64,000 nt of DNA, from NCBI RefSeq assembly GCF_031851795.1, contig NZ_CP134696.1:6696001-6760000 (forward strand), in the 5' to 3' direction. Below are positions 17,933-26,933 of the stretch, one piece after another; positions within the stretch are counted from its first letter, which is position 1; each line of letters starts with the position of its first letter. This DNA comes from Pontibacter sp. G13 (lineage in GTDB: Bacteria > Bacteroidota > Bacteroidia > J057). Under the pieces are notes generated by a model that saw only the letters and a program-made list of their open reading frames with translations, was not told the DNA's origin and ran no database searches. Both the position numbers and the translations under genes were made by a program.

Positions 17933-19423
17933 ATGAAACGCAATTTCTTCAGGGCTACCCAGATGCTGGGAGTCCTACTCGCCCTTACGATCGGGTCCCC
18001 GGTCATGGCGCAAATCAACCTCTCCAATGGTTTGATCGCCCATTATCCCTTCAACAATGATGCGCTCGACGCCTCCGGCAATGGTCATCATGGGACCCTA
18101 TTTGGTCCAGTGTATGCGATGGGGTATGATGGGACGGCGAATGGGGCTTTGTCCTTTGATGGCACAAATGACTGGATCGAATATATCAGCAGTCCCATCT
18201 TTCAGCCACAGCTCACAACCTCCATCACCGCTTGGGTGATGATCCTGGATCTTGATTCCAATCCGGTATTTTTCAACAATTGGGAAGAGGATGACTACAA
18301 TGGAACTTGGTTGCATGTTCTACCGGGAGGGATGCCCACTACTGGGTTTGCCGATGGTGGTGCGATTGGACCTTCTTCCCGCCGATCTTACAGTGCCACT
18401 TCCCAAATCTTGACGCTTGGGGAATGGCATCATCTCGTGGCCATTGTGCGCGGACCGCTGGATATGGATATTTATGTAGATGGAAACCAGATTTGCGGAA
18501 ATTATAGTGGAAATGGCGGCTCAATCCATCATGATCCAAGTTTGCCAGGTTCATCAGGCCTCACTGACGCTTTCTCCCAAGGGGGGAATCCACTCAATTT
18601 TTTCCATGGAAAGATCGACGAACTTAGATTCTACAACCGCGAACTGACTGCTGACGAAATCAAGTTTCTGTCCGAGTCGGCTCCAGATACCCTGTACTTC
18701 AAAGCTTGTGAGGGGGATGTCCTTGATCTACAGGGGCCTCCGGGTATTCAGTATTCCTGGTTTCCTCATACGGGCCTCAGTTGTACCAATTGCCAGTTTC
18801 CACAACTCACCGTCGGAGACGACACTCTGTATGCCCTCGGTCTAATGGATACTTTGGGGTGTTCAAGTATCCACTTTTTTGTCATTCAGGACGATAGTTG
18901 CTGTGAAATGCAAGAAGGCGCTCCCAACCGAGCGGACTTTGATTTTGTCCCGTCACAGGGTTTTCCGCTCAAATTGCCTATGGCAGAAGTCAACTTTGAA
19001 GATCTGTCCGATGGGGCGGTTTCATGGTCTTGGGATTTTGGAGACGGGAATGTGTCCAATCAGAAGCACCCTTCACATGTCTACTCGAATCCGGGTATGT
19101 ATTGGGTCTCTTTGACAATTAGGGATGAGGTTGGTTGCAAACACACAATAACAAAAGGACCGATTCAGGTTCTTCAGCCAAATTTATTTATTCCGAATGT
19201 CTTTAGCCCAAATGGCGACGGAATCAATGATGTGTTCAAGGTCGAATACGAAGGCAATGAGCCTGTATATATTGAAATATTCGACCGCTGGGGCTTGATC
19301 GTCTTCAGGGGAGGGGCAAGCCAAGAAACTTGGGACGGTGGAGACCAGCCTGAAGGCGTTTATTTCTATATCGTTCGGATTGGAAACGATATCTATCGGG
19401 GAGATTTGACGCTATTGAGGTAG
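17933..19423 (+). CDS. LamG-PKD surface protein with T9SS type B (gliding-motility C-terminal) domain
   Basis: 496 residues. The signal peptide ends at M-A-Q (~27). A LamG/concanavalin-like domain (about 30-240) opens with G-L-I-A-H-Y-P-F-N and D-A-S-G-N-G-H-H-G and closes with the typical I-D-E-L-R-F-Y-N-R-x-L-x-x-D-E-I. A Cys-rich Ig-like segment follows, then a PKD domain (WDFGDG near 375). The last ~85 residues are a type B sorting domain (F-S-P-N-G-D-G-I-N-D, then I-x-I-F-D-R-W-G, ending G-D-L-T-L-L-R). LamG domains usually bind glycans or proteins, so this is likely a secreted binding protein. It is the shorter paralogue of 19613-23026, matching over the LamG half and the C-terminus. 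Confidence 0.92.
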   Translation: MKRNFFRATQMLGVLLALTIGSPVMAQINLSNGLIAHYPFNNDALDASGNGHHGTLFGPVYAMGYDGTANGALSFDGTNDWIEYISSPIFQPQLTTSITAWVMILDLDSNPVFFNNWEEDDYNGTWLHVLPGGMPTTGFADGGAIGPSSRRSYSATSQILTLGEWHHLVAIVRGPLDMDIYVDGNQICGNYSGNGGSIHHDPSLPGSSGLTDAFSQGGNPLNFFHGKIDELRFYNRELTADEIKFLSESAPDTLYFKACEGDVLDLQGPPGIQYSWFPHTGLSCTNCQFPQLTVGDDTLYALGLMDTLGCSSIHFFVIQDDSCCEMQEGAPNRADFDFVPSQGFPLKLPMAEVNFEDLSDGAVSWSWDFGDGNVSNQKHPSHVYSNPGMYWVSLTIRDEVGCKHTITKGPIQVLQPNLFIPNVFSPNGDGINDVFKVEYEGNEPVYIEIFDRWGLIVFRGGASQETWDGGDQPEGVYFYIVRIGNDIYRGDLTLLR

Positions 19424-19436
19424 AATAGATAGCTCA

Positions 19437-19490
19437 AAAGCCGTCGGTTTCTTCTCTTAGCTCAAGGGTATGGGAACCGGCGGCTTTACT
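19437..19490 (+). terminator. Terminator after the short LamG gene
   Basis: AAAGCCGTCGGTTTC and GGAACCGGCGGCTTT pair across a ~20-base loop, followed by ACTTT, about 13 bases after the stop codon. Confidence 0.65.
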
Positions 19491-19556
19491 TTGGATAATT
19501 TCTCGGCAAGAATCGAATCTGTACATGCCAGTTTCAATGTTCTTCCGAATATTGAA

Positions 19557-19564
19557 TATATTTG
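19557..19564 (+). promoter_or_regulatory. Candidate -7 element for the large LamG/SprB gene
   Basis: TATATTTG matches the Bacteroidota TAnnTTTG consensus, about 50 bases before the chosen start codon. At the expected -33 distance there is TTC rather than TTG. Confidence 0.4.
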
Positions 19565-19612
19565 GGGCGGATATCATTTGGTGATATCGCACATTCCCCT
19601 AGCTCTCTTTCA

Positions 19613-22600
19613 ATGAACTATGCGCTGTTTTCCCGCCAAATTTTGGGGTTGGTTTTGATCCTCCTGCCAGTATTTGGATTAAGTCCTTGTCTTCAAGCCC
19701 AAGTCAACCTCACCAACGGTCTCGTCGCTCACTATCCATTCGATGGGAATGCCCAAGATGCTTCAGGCAACGGGCATCATGGTACGCTATTCGGACCCAT
19801 TTACGCCGCTGGATTCAATGGTACCCCCAATGGCGCCATAGCCTTGGATGGTGTAGATGACTGGATTGAATATATGTCTAGCCCAACATTCCAGCCACAA
19901 TTACCCATGTCCATCTCAGTTTGGGTAAAAATCGAGGATTACGATGCCAACCCGATCTTCTTCAACAATTGGGAAGACAATGACTACAATGGGATGTGGT
20001 TCAATATTCTGACAAATGCCCGACCCGTCATTGCCTTTGGAGATGGTGGAGCCATTGATGCTCAGGCAAGGAGAAGTTATTTCAGCAGTTTTCCACAACT
20101 TTCCCTCAATAATTGGCACCATCTGGTAGGCATTGTCCGAGGGCCCATGGACGCGGATATCTTCGTAGACGGAAATGTCATCTGTGGATCATATAGTGGA
20201 ACTGGAGGGGCCATCAGCTATGATAGTTCCCTCCCGGGATCTGGCGGGAAATCAGACCCTAATGCTGCAATCGCCCCTGCCAGTAACTTTTTTCATGGTA
20301 GTATGGACGAACTTCGTTTTTACGATCGTGAATTGACTGCCGATGAAATTGCCTTCCTCTCTGGGAATCCCGGTACGAATGATACCACCTTCCATCAAGT
20401 TTGTATGGGGGACACTGTGCAACTGAATGCTCCAAGTGGAAGCTTTTACAGCTGGACGCCGGGCACAGGACTTACTTGTTATTATTGCCCTTCCCCTGAG
20501 CATATCGCCTATGGTCCCGCCAGCTATCAGGTCGTGATGACCAATCCCTACGGGTGTCCGGATACTGCATACCACGTCATCGGGGTGGATAGTTGTTGTG
20601 CGTTGGAAATCAGTTCTTTAGTGGCGCTAGATCCCACTTGTCAAGGGGACCAAGATGGTCAAATTACTATCGCCGCTACTGGCGGCAATGGATGGGTAGA
20701 GTTTGCGCTCGATTCTGGGAGTTTTGCAGCCTCCCCGGTGTTTGGTGGATTGCCGGGTGGAACCTATTGGGTATTTGCCAGAGACTCTACAGGATGTATG
20801 GACTCGCTGCAAGTGGTGTTGCTAGATCCTCCTGCTTTGACATTCGGAACCATTCAGGTGGTCGGACTCGATTGCCAATCCCAATATTCCGGTTCGGTAG
20901 ATCTCTCTGCATCTGGCGGTGTTCCTACCTACCAGTTTTCGTGGAATGGCGGTCCGTTTCAGCCTTCCCCAACCTTCAATTCCCTTCCGGGCGGGAATCA
21001 GACCTTTGTTCTGATGGATGCTGGAGGCTGCACCGATACGCTTGAGGTAGGGATTCCTCAGCCGGATTCCATTCAGTTCACCGTCAATTCTGTGTTTGGC
21101 TTGGATTGTCATGGAGATAGCGATGGGCAAATTTCCCTCAATGCCTTTGGGACAGTACCTCCATATCAATTTGCCATCGATCAAGGTCCTTATGGGAATT
21201 CTGGATTATTCACCCAATTGACGGGTGGGACTCATGTTCTTTGGGCAATGGATTCTCTGGGCTGTGAAGATTCCATCATCGTGGTGGTGCCGGCGCCAGA
21301 CTCTATCGAGTTCACCGCATTAATCGATCATCCAAGCTGCTTTGAAAGTGTGGATGGATCATTTACTCTGGTCAGTTCGGGCGGAACCATGCCGCATGTG
21401 TATGCATGGAATGGGGGGCCATATCAGGGGCAAACCACCTATGGTCCCTTGGGTGCTGGATTTCACGCATTCGTCCTGTCAGATGCCAATGGCTGCCTCG
21501 ATACGTTGGAGTTGGAACTCGTGGAGCCATCTCTGTTGGAATTGTCAGTCGCTCAGGTATTTCCTGTAATCTGTCATTCGGATTCTTCAGGAGCGGTTCA
21601 ATTAACGGCAACAGGGGGCACCCAGCCTTATTTGTTCGGACAGGGGAATAATTCTCAGACGGACTCCTTGTGGGTGGGATTGCCTGCCCAGATGATGACT
21701 GTCTGGATCGAAGATAGCCAAGGCTGTCAAGATAGCGTGACGGTCGAAATTCCTATCACCCCTGATCCACAGGTGACTGCATCATGGCTTTCCAACTATG
21801 TGAATTCTCCGTTCCAATGCTTTGGAGATTCATCAGGTCAAGCATTGGCTGAGGGGCAGAATGGTACCCTTCCGTATACATTCATTTGGAGTCATGGAGA
21901 AACGGGGCCGACAGCCTTCGCGATCCCTACCGATGGTCCTTGGGAGGTGATTTTGGTGGATTCTGTGGGATGCCAAGATACCACTCAGCTTTTCGCCGAT
22001 GTACCTCCGCAAATGTTCCTCGCCTTGACTATGGACCCAGTCGATTGCTTTGGGACAGCTACGGGAGCCATTTCGGCAAGGGGCTCTGGCGGTGTTCCCG
22101 GTTATTCCTATCAATGGGAACCCGGGTTAGCGGAAAAGGGGAATGAAGTTTCGGATCTGTTGGCAGGATTATACGCGGTGACGGTCACCGATTCTGCGGG
22201 GTGCCAACTGACGGATTCTGTGGAAGTGACTCAGCCGGATTCCTTGTACCTCGTGCTTGATTCGCTCAATCACCCAGATTGCGATCCCAATCGTGGATAT
22301 GTGGCTTTTGAGACAATTGGAGGCAATGGCCTTGACTATGCATACACTTGGTCCGATGGTTGGATGGATGTGATGGGGGACAGGGAAGGACTCAGTGAAG
22401 GGACCTTGACGGTATGGGTGGTGGATTCGCTTGGATGCGCTGATTCAGCAACGATTGAATTGATCCGGGAGATTCCGGTCATTGCCGATTTTGGGGCGTA
22501 TCCTCGTGCCAATAGCCTTGAGTCAGGAGCCCCGATTTTGCTGAACCATGCTCGTTTCCGATTGGAGAATCGATCGTCATTCGCAGTTGAATACCTATGG

Positions 22601-23026
22601 GATTTTGGCAACGGACATACTTCCCAAGCATTTGAGCCCGATCCATACACCTACTACGAACCCGGTACCTATACCCTTTCGCTGATTGCGTATGATCCGG
22701 ATCGCGCCTGCCCAGATACTGCCAGCATCACCTTTACAGTCATAGAAAATGGCGCCTTGACACTCCCAAGTGCATTTTCTCCCAATGGAGATCTTCACAA
22801 CCAAACCTTTCGGATGATTGGGAAAGGGATCGATGAGATTGAGGTTCAGATTTTCAGCCGTTGGGGACCGCTCGTCTGGTCTTGGGAAGGCATGGATGGC
22901 AGCTGGAATGGGCAGATGATTCAGGGTGGGGCCGCTCCGGAAGGGGTGTACGTAGTAGTGGTCCGAGGTAGAATGGCCGGAGGAATTCCCTTCGAGCAAT
23001 CAGGAACCCTTACGCTGATTCGATAG
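19613..23026 (+). CDS. Large LamG and SprB-repeat protein with T9SS type B sorting domain
   Basis: 1137 residues from the ATG at 19613, which begins a proper signal peptide ending in L-Q-A-Q. An in-frame ATG at 19562 would add 17 residues ahead of it. A LamG domain (about 30-245) is closely similar to that of the preceding gene. About eight SprB-like repeats of ~70-75 residues follow, each starting with a Cys in a pattern like C-x-G-D-x-D-G-Q-I and holding G-G-x-P-x-Y-x-F/W and D-S-x-G-C-x-D-S. A PKD domain (W-D-F-G-N-G) comes next, and then a type B sorting domain starting F-S-P-N-G-D. The likely role is a long surface or secreted adhesin whose LamG head binds a ligand. The repeat array appears inserted between domains shared with the shorter paralogue. 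Confidence 0.92.
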   Translation: MNYALFSRQILGLVLILLPVFGLSPCLQAQVNLTNGLVAHYPFDGNAQDASGNGHHGTLFGPIYAAGFNGTPNGAIALDGVDDWIEYMSSPTFQPQLPMSISVWVKIEDYDANPIFFNNWEDNDYNGMWFNILTNARPVIAFGDGGAIDAQARRSYFSSFPQLSLNNWHHLVGIVRGPMDADIFVDGNVICGSYSGTGGAISYDSSLPGSGGKSDPNAAIAPASNFFHGSMDELRFYDRELTADEIAFLSGNPGTNDTTFHQVCMGDTVQLNAPSGSFYSWTPGTGLTCYYCPSPEHIAYGPASYQVVMTNPYGCPDTAYHVIGVDSCCALEISSLVALDPTCQGDQDGQITIAATGGNGWVEFALDSGSFAASPVFGGLPGGTYWVFARDSTGCMDSLQVVLLDPPALTFGTIQVVGLDCQSQYSGSVDLSASGGVPTYQFSWNGGPFQPSPTFNSLPGGNQTFVLMDAGGCTDTLEVGIPQPDSIQFTVNSVFGLDCHGDSDGQISLNAFGTVPPYQFAIDQGPYGNSGLFTQLTGGTHVLWAMDSLGCEDSIIVVVPAPDSIEFTALIDHPSCFESVDGSFTLVSSGGTMPHVYAWNGGPYQGQTTYGPLGAGFHAFVLSDANGCLDTLELELVEPSLLELSVAQVFPVICHSDSSGAVQLTATGGTQPYLFGQGNNSQTDSLWVGLPAQMMTVWIEDSQGCQDSVTVEIPITPDPQVTASWLSNYVNSPFQCFGDSSGQALAEGQNGTLPYTFIWSHGETGPTAFAIPTDGPWEVILVDSVGCQDTTQLFADVPPQMFLALTMDPVDCFGTATGAISARGSGGVPGYSYQWEPGLAEKGNEVSDLLAGLYAVTVTDSAGCQLTDSVEVTQPDSLYLVLDSLNHPDCDPNRGYVAFETIGGNGLDYAYTWSDGWMDVMGDREGLSEGTLTVWVVDSLGCADSATIELIREIPVIADFGAYPRANSLESGAPILLNHARFRLENRSSFAVEYLWDFGNGHTSQAFEPDPYTYYEPGTYTLSLIAYDPDRACPDTASITFTVIENGALTLPSAFSPNGDLHNQTFRMIGKGIDEIEVQIFSRWGPLVWSWEGMDGSWNGQMIQGGAAPEGVYVVVVRGRMAGGIPFEQSGTLTLIR

Positions 23027-23037
23027 AGCAGGGATGT

Positions 23038-23071
23038 AGGCGTGGGCAAGATCATCATCTTGCCCACGCCT
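23038..23071. terminator. Perfect bidirectional hairpin between convergent genes
   Basis: AGGCGTGGGCAAGAT and its exact complement form a 15-base stem with a 4-base loop, between the stop codons of the LamG gene (plus) and the SDR gene (minus). There is no T-run on either side, but the position argues for shared termination. Confidence 0.65.
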
Positions 23072-23086
23072 GATTGGAGACTAAAG

Positions 23087-23944
23087 CTACTCAAACACTG
23101 CTAGGGCCGCAATCTCCCGGTTGGCATCCAGATCTGCCTGCACTTGATCGAGTTTGGATTGGATGGTCACGAGTGGAATGGTGCCCAGCGGAAGTCTGAG
23201 GGGAGCTTTGTCGCTGTGGGCTAAATCCACCAAGATGTCTGCCGCCTTGTCCGGATCGCCTTCTTGCTTGCCGTTCACCCCCTTGATCTTGGTTCTGAAG
23301 GTTCCGGCCGTTTCGTCATAATCCGCAATTCGATCCGCTGCCAACTGGAAGCCTGATCCCGCAAATCCTGTCCGAAAAGGTCCCGGTTGTACAATGGTCA
23401 CTTGAATCCCCAATGGCGCAACCTCCGCGGCAAGTGCCTCGCTCATGCCTTCCAACGCGAATTTGCTGGCGTTGTACATCCCAAATCCAGGGAATGCCTT
23501 GATGCCTCCATGTGAGGAAATCTGGAAAATTCGCCCCTGTCGCTGATTGCGTAGCATCGGCAAAAAGGCCTGTGTGATCGCCAATGCACCGAAGAAATTG
23601 GCTTCGAACATGGCTCTGGCTTCAGCAAGACTGGTTTCCTCGATCGCGCCAGCCATGCCAAACCCCGCATTGTTGACGAGGATATCAATTTTGCCGAACG
23701 CCTGTTCAATGTCTTTGGCAACCTTGGCGATCTGGTCGATATGGGTGACATCCAGTACGATTCCTTTGGCTCGGTCTGGGAATCGAGCTTCGAATGCCTC
23801 CGCCTGTTCGGGTTTGCGAAAGGTAGCCGCAACTCGGTCACCGCGATTCAATGCTGCAAACGCGAGGGATTGACCCAGGCCACTAGAAGCACCAGTGATT
23901 ACCCAAGTCTTTGCGGAGGAGGTTGAATGGTCTGTTTGATTCAT
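23087..23944 (-). CDS. Classical short-chain dehydrogenase/reductase (SDR)
   Basis: 285 residues from ATG at 23944; an ATG at 23962 would add six. Numbered from the longer start, the NAD(P)-binding motif TGASSGLG is at 23-30, NNAG at 97-100, the catalytic Ser near 149-150 and Y-N-A-S-K at 163-167, so the full Asn-Ser-Tyr-Lys set is present. An Arg follows the second beta-strand (T-F-R-K), which favours NADP(H). The fold family oxidises or reduces alcohols and ketones; the substrate cannot be told. It is the last gene of a tight minus-strand run with the AraC-type regulator 80 bases upstream, which probably controls it. Confidence 0.92.
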   Translation of the reverse strand: MNQTDHSTSSAKTWVITGASSGLGQSLAFAALNRGDRVAATFRKPEQAEAFEARFPDRAKGIVLDVTHIDQIAKVAKDIEQAFGKIDILVNNAGFGMAGAIEETSLAEARAMFEANFFGALAITQAFLPMLRNQRQGRIFQISSHGGIKAFPGFGMYNASKFALEGMSEALAAEVAPLGIQVTIVQPGPFRTGFAGSGFQLAADRIADYDETAGTFRTKIKGVNGKQEGDPDKAADILVDLAHSDKAPLRLPLGTIPLVTIQSKLDQVQADLDANREIAALAVFE

Positions 23945-24024
23945 GCTCCAAAGTTCCGGCATTCACGGAGGATTGGATAGGAGGATTCTGACAACTTCCG
24001 GTACTTTTGGAAGAAATGCCCGAA

Positions 24025-24912
24025 TTAGGACTCAGTGGAGGCTGATTGATTCTGTTGAGTTCGATAGGCCTTGGGGGAAAGGCCGATTTCTTGCCGGAAG
24101 ATTCGAGCGAAATAGGCACTATCCTCGATTCCCAAAGACATGGCTATATCCGAGATGGGCTCATGTGTGAAGGCCAGTAGTCGTTTGGCTTCCAGGAGTT
24201 TCCGGTTTTTGATGATCTGCGATGGAGAATGTCCCGTGACTTCCTTGCAGGCGCGATTGAGTTGGTGCGGGGTGACATGAAGCCCTTCCGCGTGATCCGC
24301 CACGGAAATGGATTGGGCATACGTCTCCTCAATTCGTTGCTGAAATCGCTTGAACAGGACCATGGAGGGCTTTTCGATGGGGACATGAACCCGATCGTGG
24401 ATGGACCGCTGGATCTGGATGAGAAGGACCTGAAGCAGGGACCGCAAAAGTTCCATGCTAGGCTGGGAGCGCGAAAGTTCCCGGATCATCCATTGGATGG
24501 TTGCACGTATTTCTTGGAAGGTCTCCGTCGGAAGATCCAGATTGGGTTGCGCGTACACATTGTCGAGAAAGCTCCAAGGTAGCAACGAGTCCAAGCCATT
24601 GGGATGCATTTGGAGAAACTCGCGGGTAAAAAACAGCGTGCCTCCCTGCAAATGCCGCCATTCCACAAACTCATGAAGCTGCCCGGGAGAAATGAAAAAC
24701 AAGCTCTCCGCTTCCAAATGGTAGGTTTGATCCTCAATGCCCTGAATGCTGGTTCCCTCATCTACCCACAGGATTTCGTAAAAACTATGCTTATGGGGAT
24801 CTTCTACCTCGGGAACTTCCATCTTGCCAAACTCCGTGATCGCAAAAGGCATCGGCGTATCCGGCTGATTGAGGAAATGGCCGATATGGTAGAAGGGAAA
24901 GGAAAGGGGCAT
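24025..24912 (-). CDS. AraC-family transcriptional regulator
   Basis: 295 residues. The N-terminal ~140 residues form a cupin-like sensor, with H-K-H-S-F-Y-E-I-L-W-V-x-E-G and S-P-G-Q-L-H-E typical of AraC ligand-binding domains. The C-terminal ~100 residues hold two helix-turn-helix units. These show I-S-V-A-D-H-A-E-G-L-H-V-T-P-H-Q-L-N-R, G-H-S-P-S-Q-I-I, and the conserved I-S-D-I-A-M-S-L-G-I-x-D-S-A-Y-F-A-R-x-F-R. The start lies only 7 bases from the DinB stop codon and the SDR gene follows, so DinB, regulator and SDR are probably co-transcribed. The likely target is this same operon. The effector is unknown. Confidence 0.92.
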   Translation of the reverse strand: MPLSFPFYHIGHFLNQPDTPMPFAITEFGKMEVPEVEDPHKHSFYEILWVDEGTSIQGIEDQTYHLEAESLFFISPGQLHEFVEWRHLQGGTLFFTREFLQMHPNGLDSLLPWSFLDNVYAQPNLDLPTETFQEIRATIQWMIRELSRSQPSMELLRSLLQVLLIQIQRSIHDRVHVPIEKPSMVLFKRFQQRIEETYAQSISVADHAEGLHVTPHQLNRACKEVTGHSPSQIIKNRKLLEAKRLLAFTHEPISDIAMSLGIEDSAYFARIFRQEIGLSPKAYRTQQNQSASTES

Positions 24913-24919
24913 ACTGCTA

Positions 24920-25489
24920 TCAGCTTGTTTGGGCTGGAGATTTCTCGCGTAGGGATTCTAGGTTTTGGGCTTGTTGGAGGTGCCTGAATTCATGGGCGAC
25001 GATGATGTCAAACGCCTTGTCCAAGCGGTAGACAATATTCCGGTTGGCGGGCGATGCAATCACTGTTTTCTGGCGAATGAGGTGTTCAGAACTCTCGATC
25101 ATGATCTTCAGATCTGATTGGCTCTGAAGGAAGTCTTCCCAAATCTCCGAAGAGATGCCGCTTTGGCTAGGTTCCCACACAGGAAAAGTCTCAACCTTGC
25201 GCTGAGTCTCTGGCTGAACCGATTTGAGGATCATCTTGCCCATGAAGGTGGCGAAGAAAGGGATTTTGGCCTGCCAAGGCAATGGGTACTTCCCTGCTCG
25301 AATTTGGTCCGGAATGTAAAGGTAAGACTGATTGATCTGGATGAGGTGATCCAGAATCTGACCCACACTCCAAGCGGATGCATGGGGTTGCCAATTGATG
25401 GATTCAGGAGACAGTTCGGGCACCCAGGAAGCAAATGCTTGGGTGACTTCATCTATTTGGGAGGTCCATTTGGCGATAGCTGGTTGCAT
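24920..25489 (-). CDS. DinB-superfamily protein
   Basis: 189 residues from the ATG at 25489. The open frame continues upstream, but that part is low-complexity and unlike the family. Family features are I-N-W-Q-P-x-x-x-A-W-S-V-G-Q-I-L-D-H-L with the first metal-ligand His, and the C-terminal A-H-E-F-R-H-L-Q-Q-A with the other His residues. DinB proteins are four-helix bundles that bind a divalent metal; many are thiol transferases (bacillithiol or mycothiol dependent), but the role of most is unknown. It is first in the run DinB - AraC regulator - SDR. Confidence 0.88.
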   Translation of the reverse strand: MQPAIAKWTSQIDEVTQAFASWVPELSPESINWQPHASAWSVGQILDHLIQINQSYLYIPDQIRAGKYPLPWQAKIPFFATFMGKMILKSVQPETQRKVETFPVWEPSQSGISSEIWEDFLQSQSDLKIMIESSEHLIRQKTVIASPANRNIVYRLDKAFDIIVAHEFRHLQQAQNLESLREKSPAQTS

Positions 25490-25681
25490 CGAGTAATAGC
25501 GATTGGGAAGGTGGATAGGAATGGGCAAAAGGGAACTCTTTAGTCCTTTTTGCGGCGAAATTCTCAGGCGAAAGTTACGACTAATCCCTATCCGCCACCA
25601 ATTAAATATTGCGAGAGCAAGAATTTTCCACGAGGCCCCACCATCAAATCCTTGCCCGCTAGCCACATATCCATCAAAACA

Positions 25682-25703
25682 GGGGCATCTGCTTGAATGC
25701 CCC
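25682..25703 (-). terminator. Hairpin after the DUF2255-like gene
   Basis: GGGGCAT and ATGCCCC pair around an 8-base loop. On the minus strand TGTTTTG follows. It separates the DUF2255-like gene from the DinB operon. Confidence 0.55.
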
Positions 25704-25739
25704 CGCCTGATTTTATGGAGTGTATGGAAAATTAAATGC

Positions 25740-26192
25740 TTAGGATGCCTGAGGGAAAATCTCCAGCGTCCAGTTCGAACTCGCCGGAGAGGTGATTTGT
25801 TCGACAAGGGGGATTCTACGTCCGTACCCGTATTTGTCCCAATATGCTTGGTCGATTCGAGGAAGCATGTCCTTCAGATCCACAGGCAGATACCCTGTGA
25901 TGGGGATCACTTCCTGATCACACAATAGGTATCCGTACTCGTCTTGCATGAAGGTGGCAAACCACCCCGCTGGGTCATGGCCTCCCGATCTGACAAAGAT
26001 TCGGTCTTCCACTTCCACAATCCAGATATCAAGGAAACGATTGAATCGGTTGCCTGAGTTGATCCCCACCGTATCGAGGTTCCTCGCATACAGGTGCAGG
26101 GCCTTTCGGTGTCCGATGGCGTGCATGAGTTGTAGGTTAGGTTGATGGTTTTGGTCATGGGGAGCAGACCCGAAGGTGCTACCCAAAATCAT
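25740..26192 (-). CDS. DUF2255-like protein
   Basis: 150 residues from ATG at 26192; an internal ATG at 26126 would remove a poorly structured start. The core reads I-W-I-V-E-V-E-D-R-I-F-V-R-S-G-G-H-D-P-A-G-W-F, followed by strands ending in G-Y-L-P and a helix with D-Q-A-Y-W-D-K-Y-G. That pattern (V-x-V-x-x-x-L-Y-V-R-S, W-Y/F) is characteristic of DUF2255, a split-barrel-type small protein related to flavin/F420-binding folds. I cannot confirm the family without a profile search. No biochemical role is known. Confidence 0.65.
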   Translation of the reverse strand: MILGSTFGSAPHDQNHQPNLQLMHAIGHRKALHLYARNLDTVGINSGNRFNRFLDIWIVEVEDRIFVRSGGHDPAGWFATFMQDEYGYLLCDQEVIPITGYLPVDLKDMLPRIDQAYWDKYGYGRRIPLVEQITSPASSNWTLEIFPQAS

Positions 26193-26294
26193 GGAGACCT
26201 AACCTCGAAGTGCCGAGAAGGTTTTGGAATTGCTGGGTTTGAACGGTTGGATTTCGCTGCGTCAATGGTGTCAATGGGCGGGCCAATGGTTGCG

Positions 26295-26798
26295 CTACAT
26301 TCCTTTGAGCTTGTCGAATCGCTCAAAGACTGCCTGAATACTGGGGTGGGATCTGGGGTCCTCGCCTTTGGCATAATTGGCGGGAAGCCCGAAAGAGAAT
26401 TGTAGGACGGGCCGTCCTGCCCATCGCATGGCATACACCCGGTCGCACCCATGAGAAGAGGTCGGTGACCAGAGCCAACCTCCATATACAGGTTCCCCTT
26501 CCACATAGATGGCAAAGGCAAGTCCCTCGTCAGGAATCGTGAGTTGAGACAGCTTGGCAACTCCCTGTTCTGTCAGTTTCAGCGTGTGGACTCCCCAATC
26601 ATAGTATTCGATATCTTGAATCGACAGGAGCGGGCTCTGCGAAAGGTCGGTCTGACCGATATCTAGGCAGTAGGTACAGGGAGCTTGCTCGCCATGAGGC
26701 CGAGCTTCCGGGAGGAGATATAACCCGAAGGCTGTCTGGGCCTGGATGGGAAGATTCCAGAAGATTAGGGTCAAAACCGACAGGATATGAAATCGCAT
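26295..26798 (-). CDS. Secreted protein, possibly with a SecDF-P1-head-like domain
   Basis: 167 residues. The signal peptide (1-20) ends I-Q-A-Q. The mature part contains E-Q-G-V-A-K-L-S-Q-L-T, then D-E-G-L-A-F-A-I-Y-V-E-G-E-P-V-Y-G-G. This resembles the exposed head region of SecD-type proteins (x-x-G-A-x-x-F-x-x-L-T ... L-A-I-V-L-D-G-x-V), which is also found in stand-alone secreted proteins. The resemblance is by eye only. Two Cys residues (C-T-Y-C) may form a disulphide. No function is claimed. It lies in a run of unrelated minus-strand genes and is 102 bases from the next one. Confidence 0.7.
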   Translation of the reverse strand: MRFHILSVLTLIFWNLPIQAQTAFGLYLLPEARPHGEQAPCTYCLDIGQTDLSQSPLLSIQDIEYYDWGVHTLKLTEQGVAKLSQLTIPDEGLAFAIYVEGEPVYGGWLWSPTSSHGCDRVYAMRWAGRPVLQFSFGLPANYAKGEDPRSHPSIQAVFERFDKLKGM

Positions 26799-26933
26799 GG
26801 CAAGGGTGGATTGGCTAGGAATAAACGCTTGGTCAAAAAGTGCCTGACTTTCCAGTATTCGAATTCGCGAATTCTTGTAAATTCTCTTTTAAGGGATTGC
26901 AAAATTGTTGGGGAACATGCTCCGGAGGGGAGA

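Noticed and set aside
25490-25807. N-terminal extension of the DinB frame by 106 codons
   Set aside because: The DinB domain begins right after the ATG at 25489; the extra part has no similarity pattern and spans the end of the neighbouring gene.
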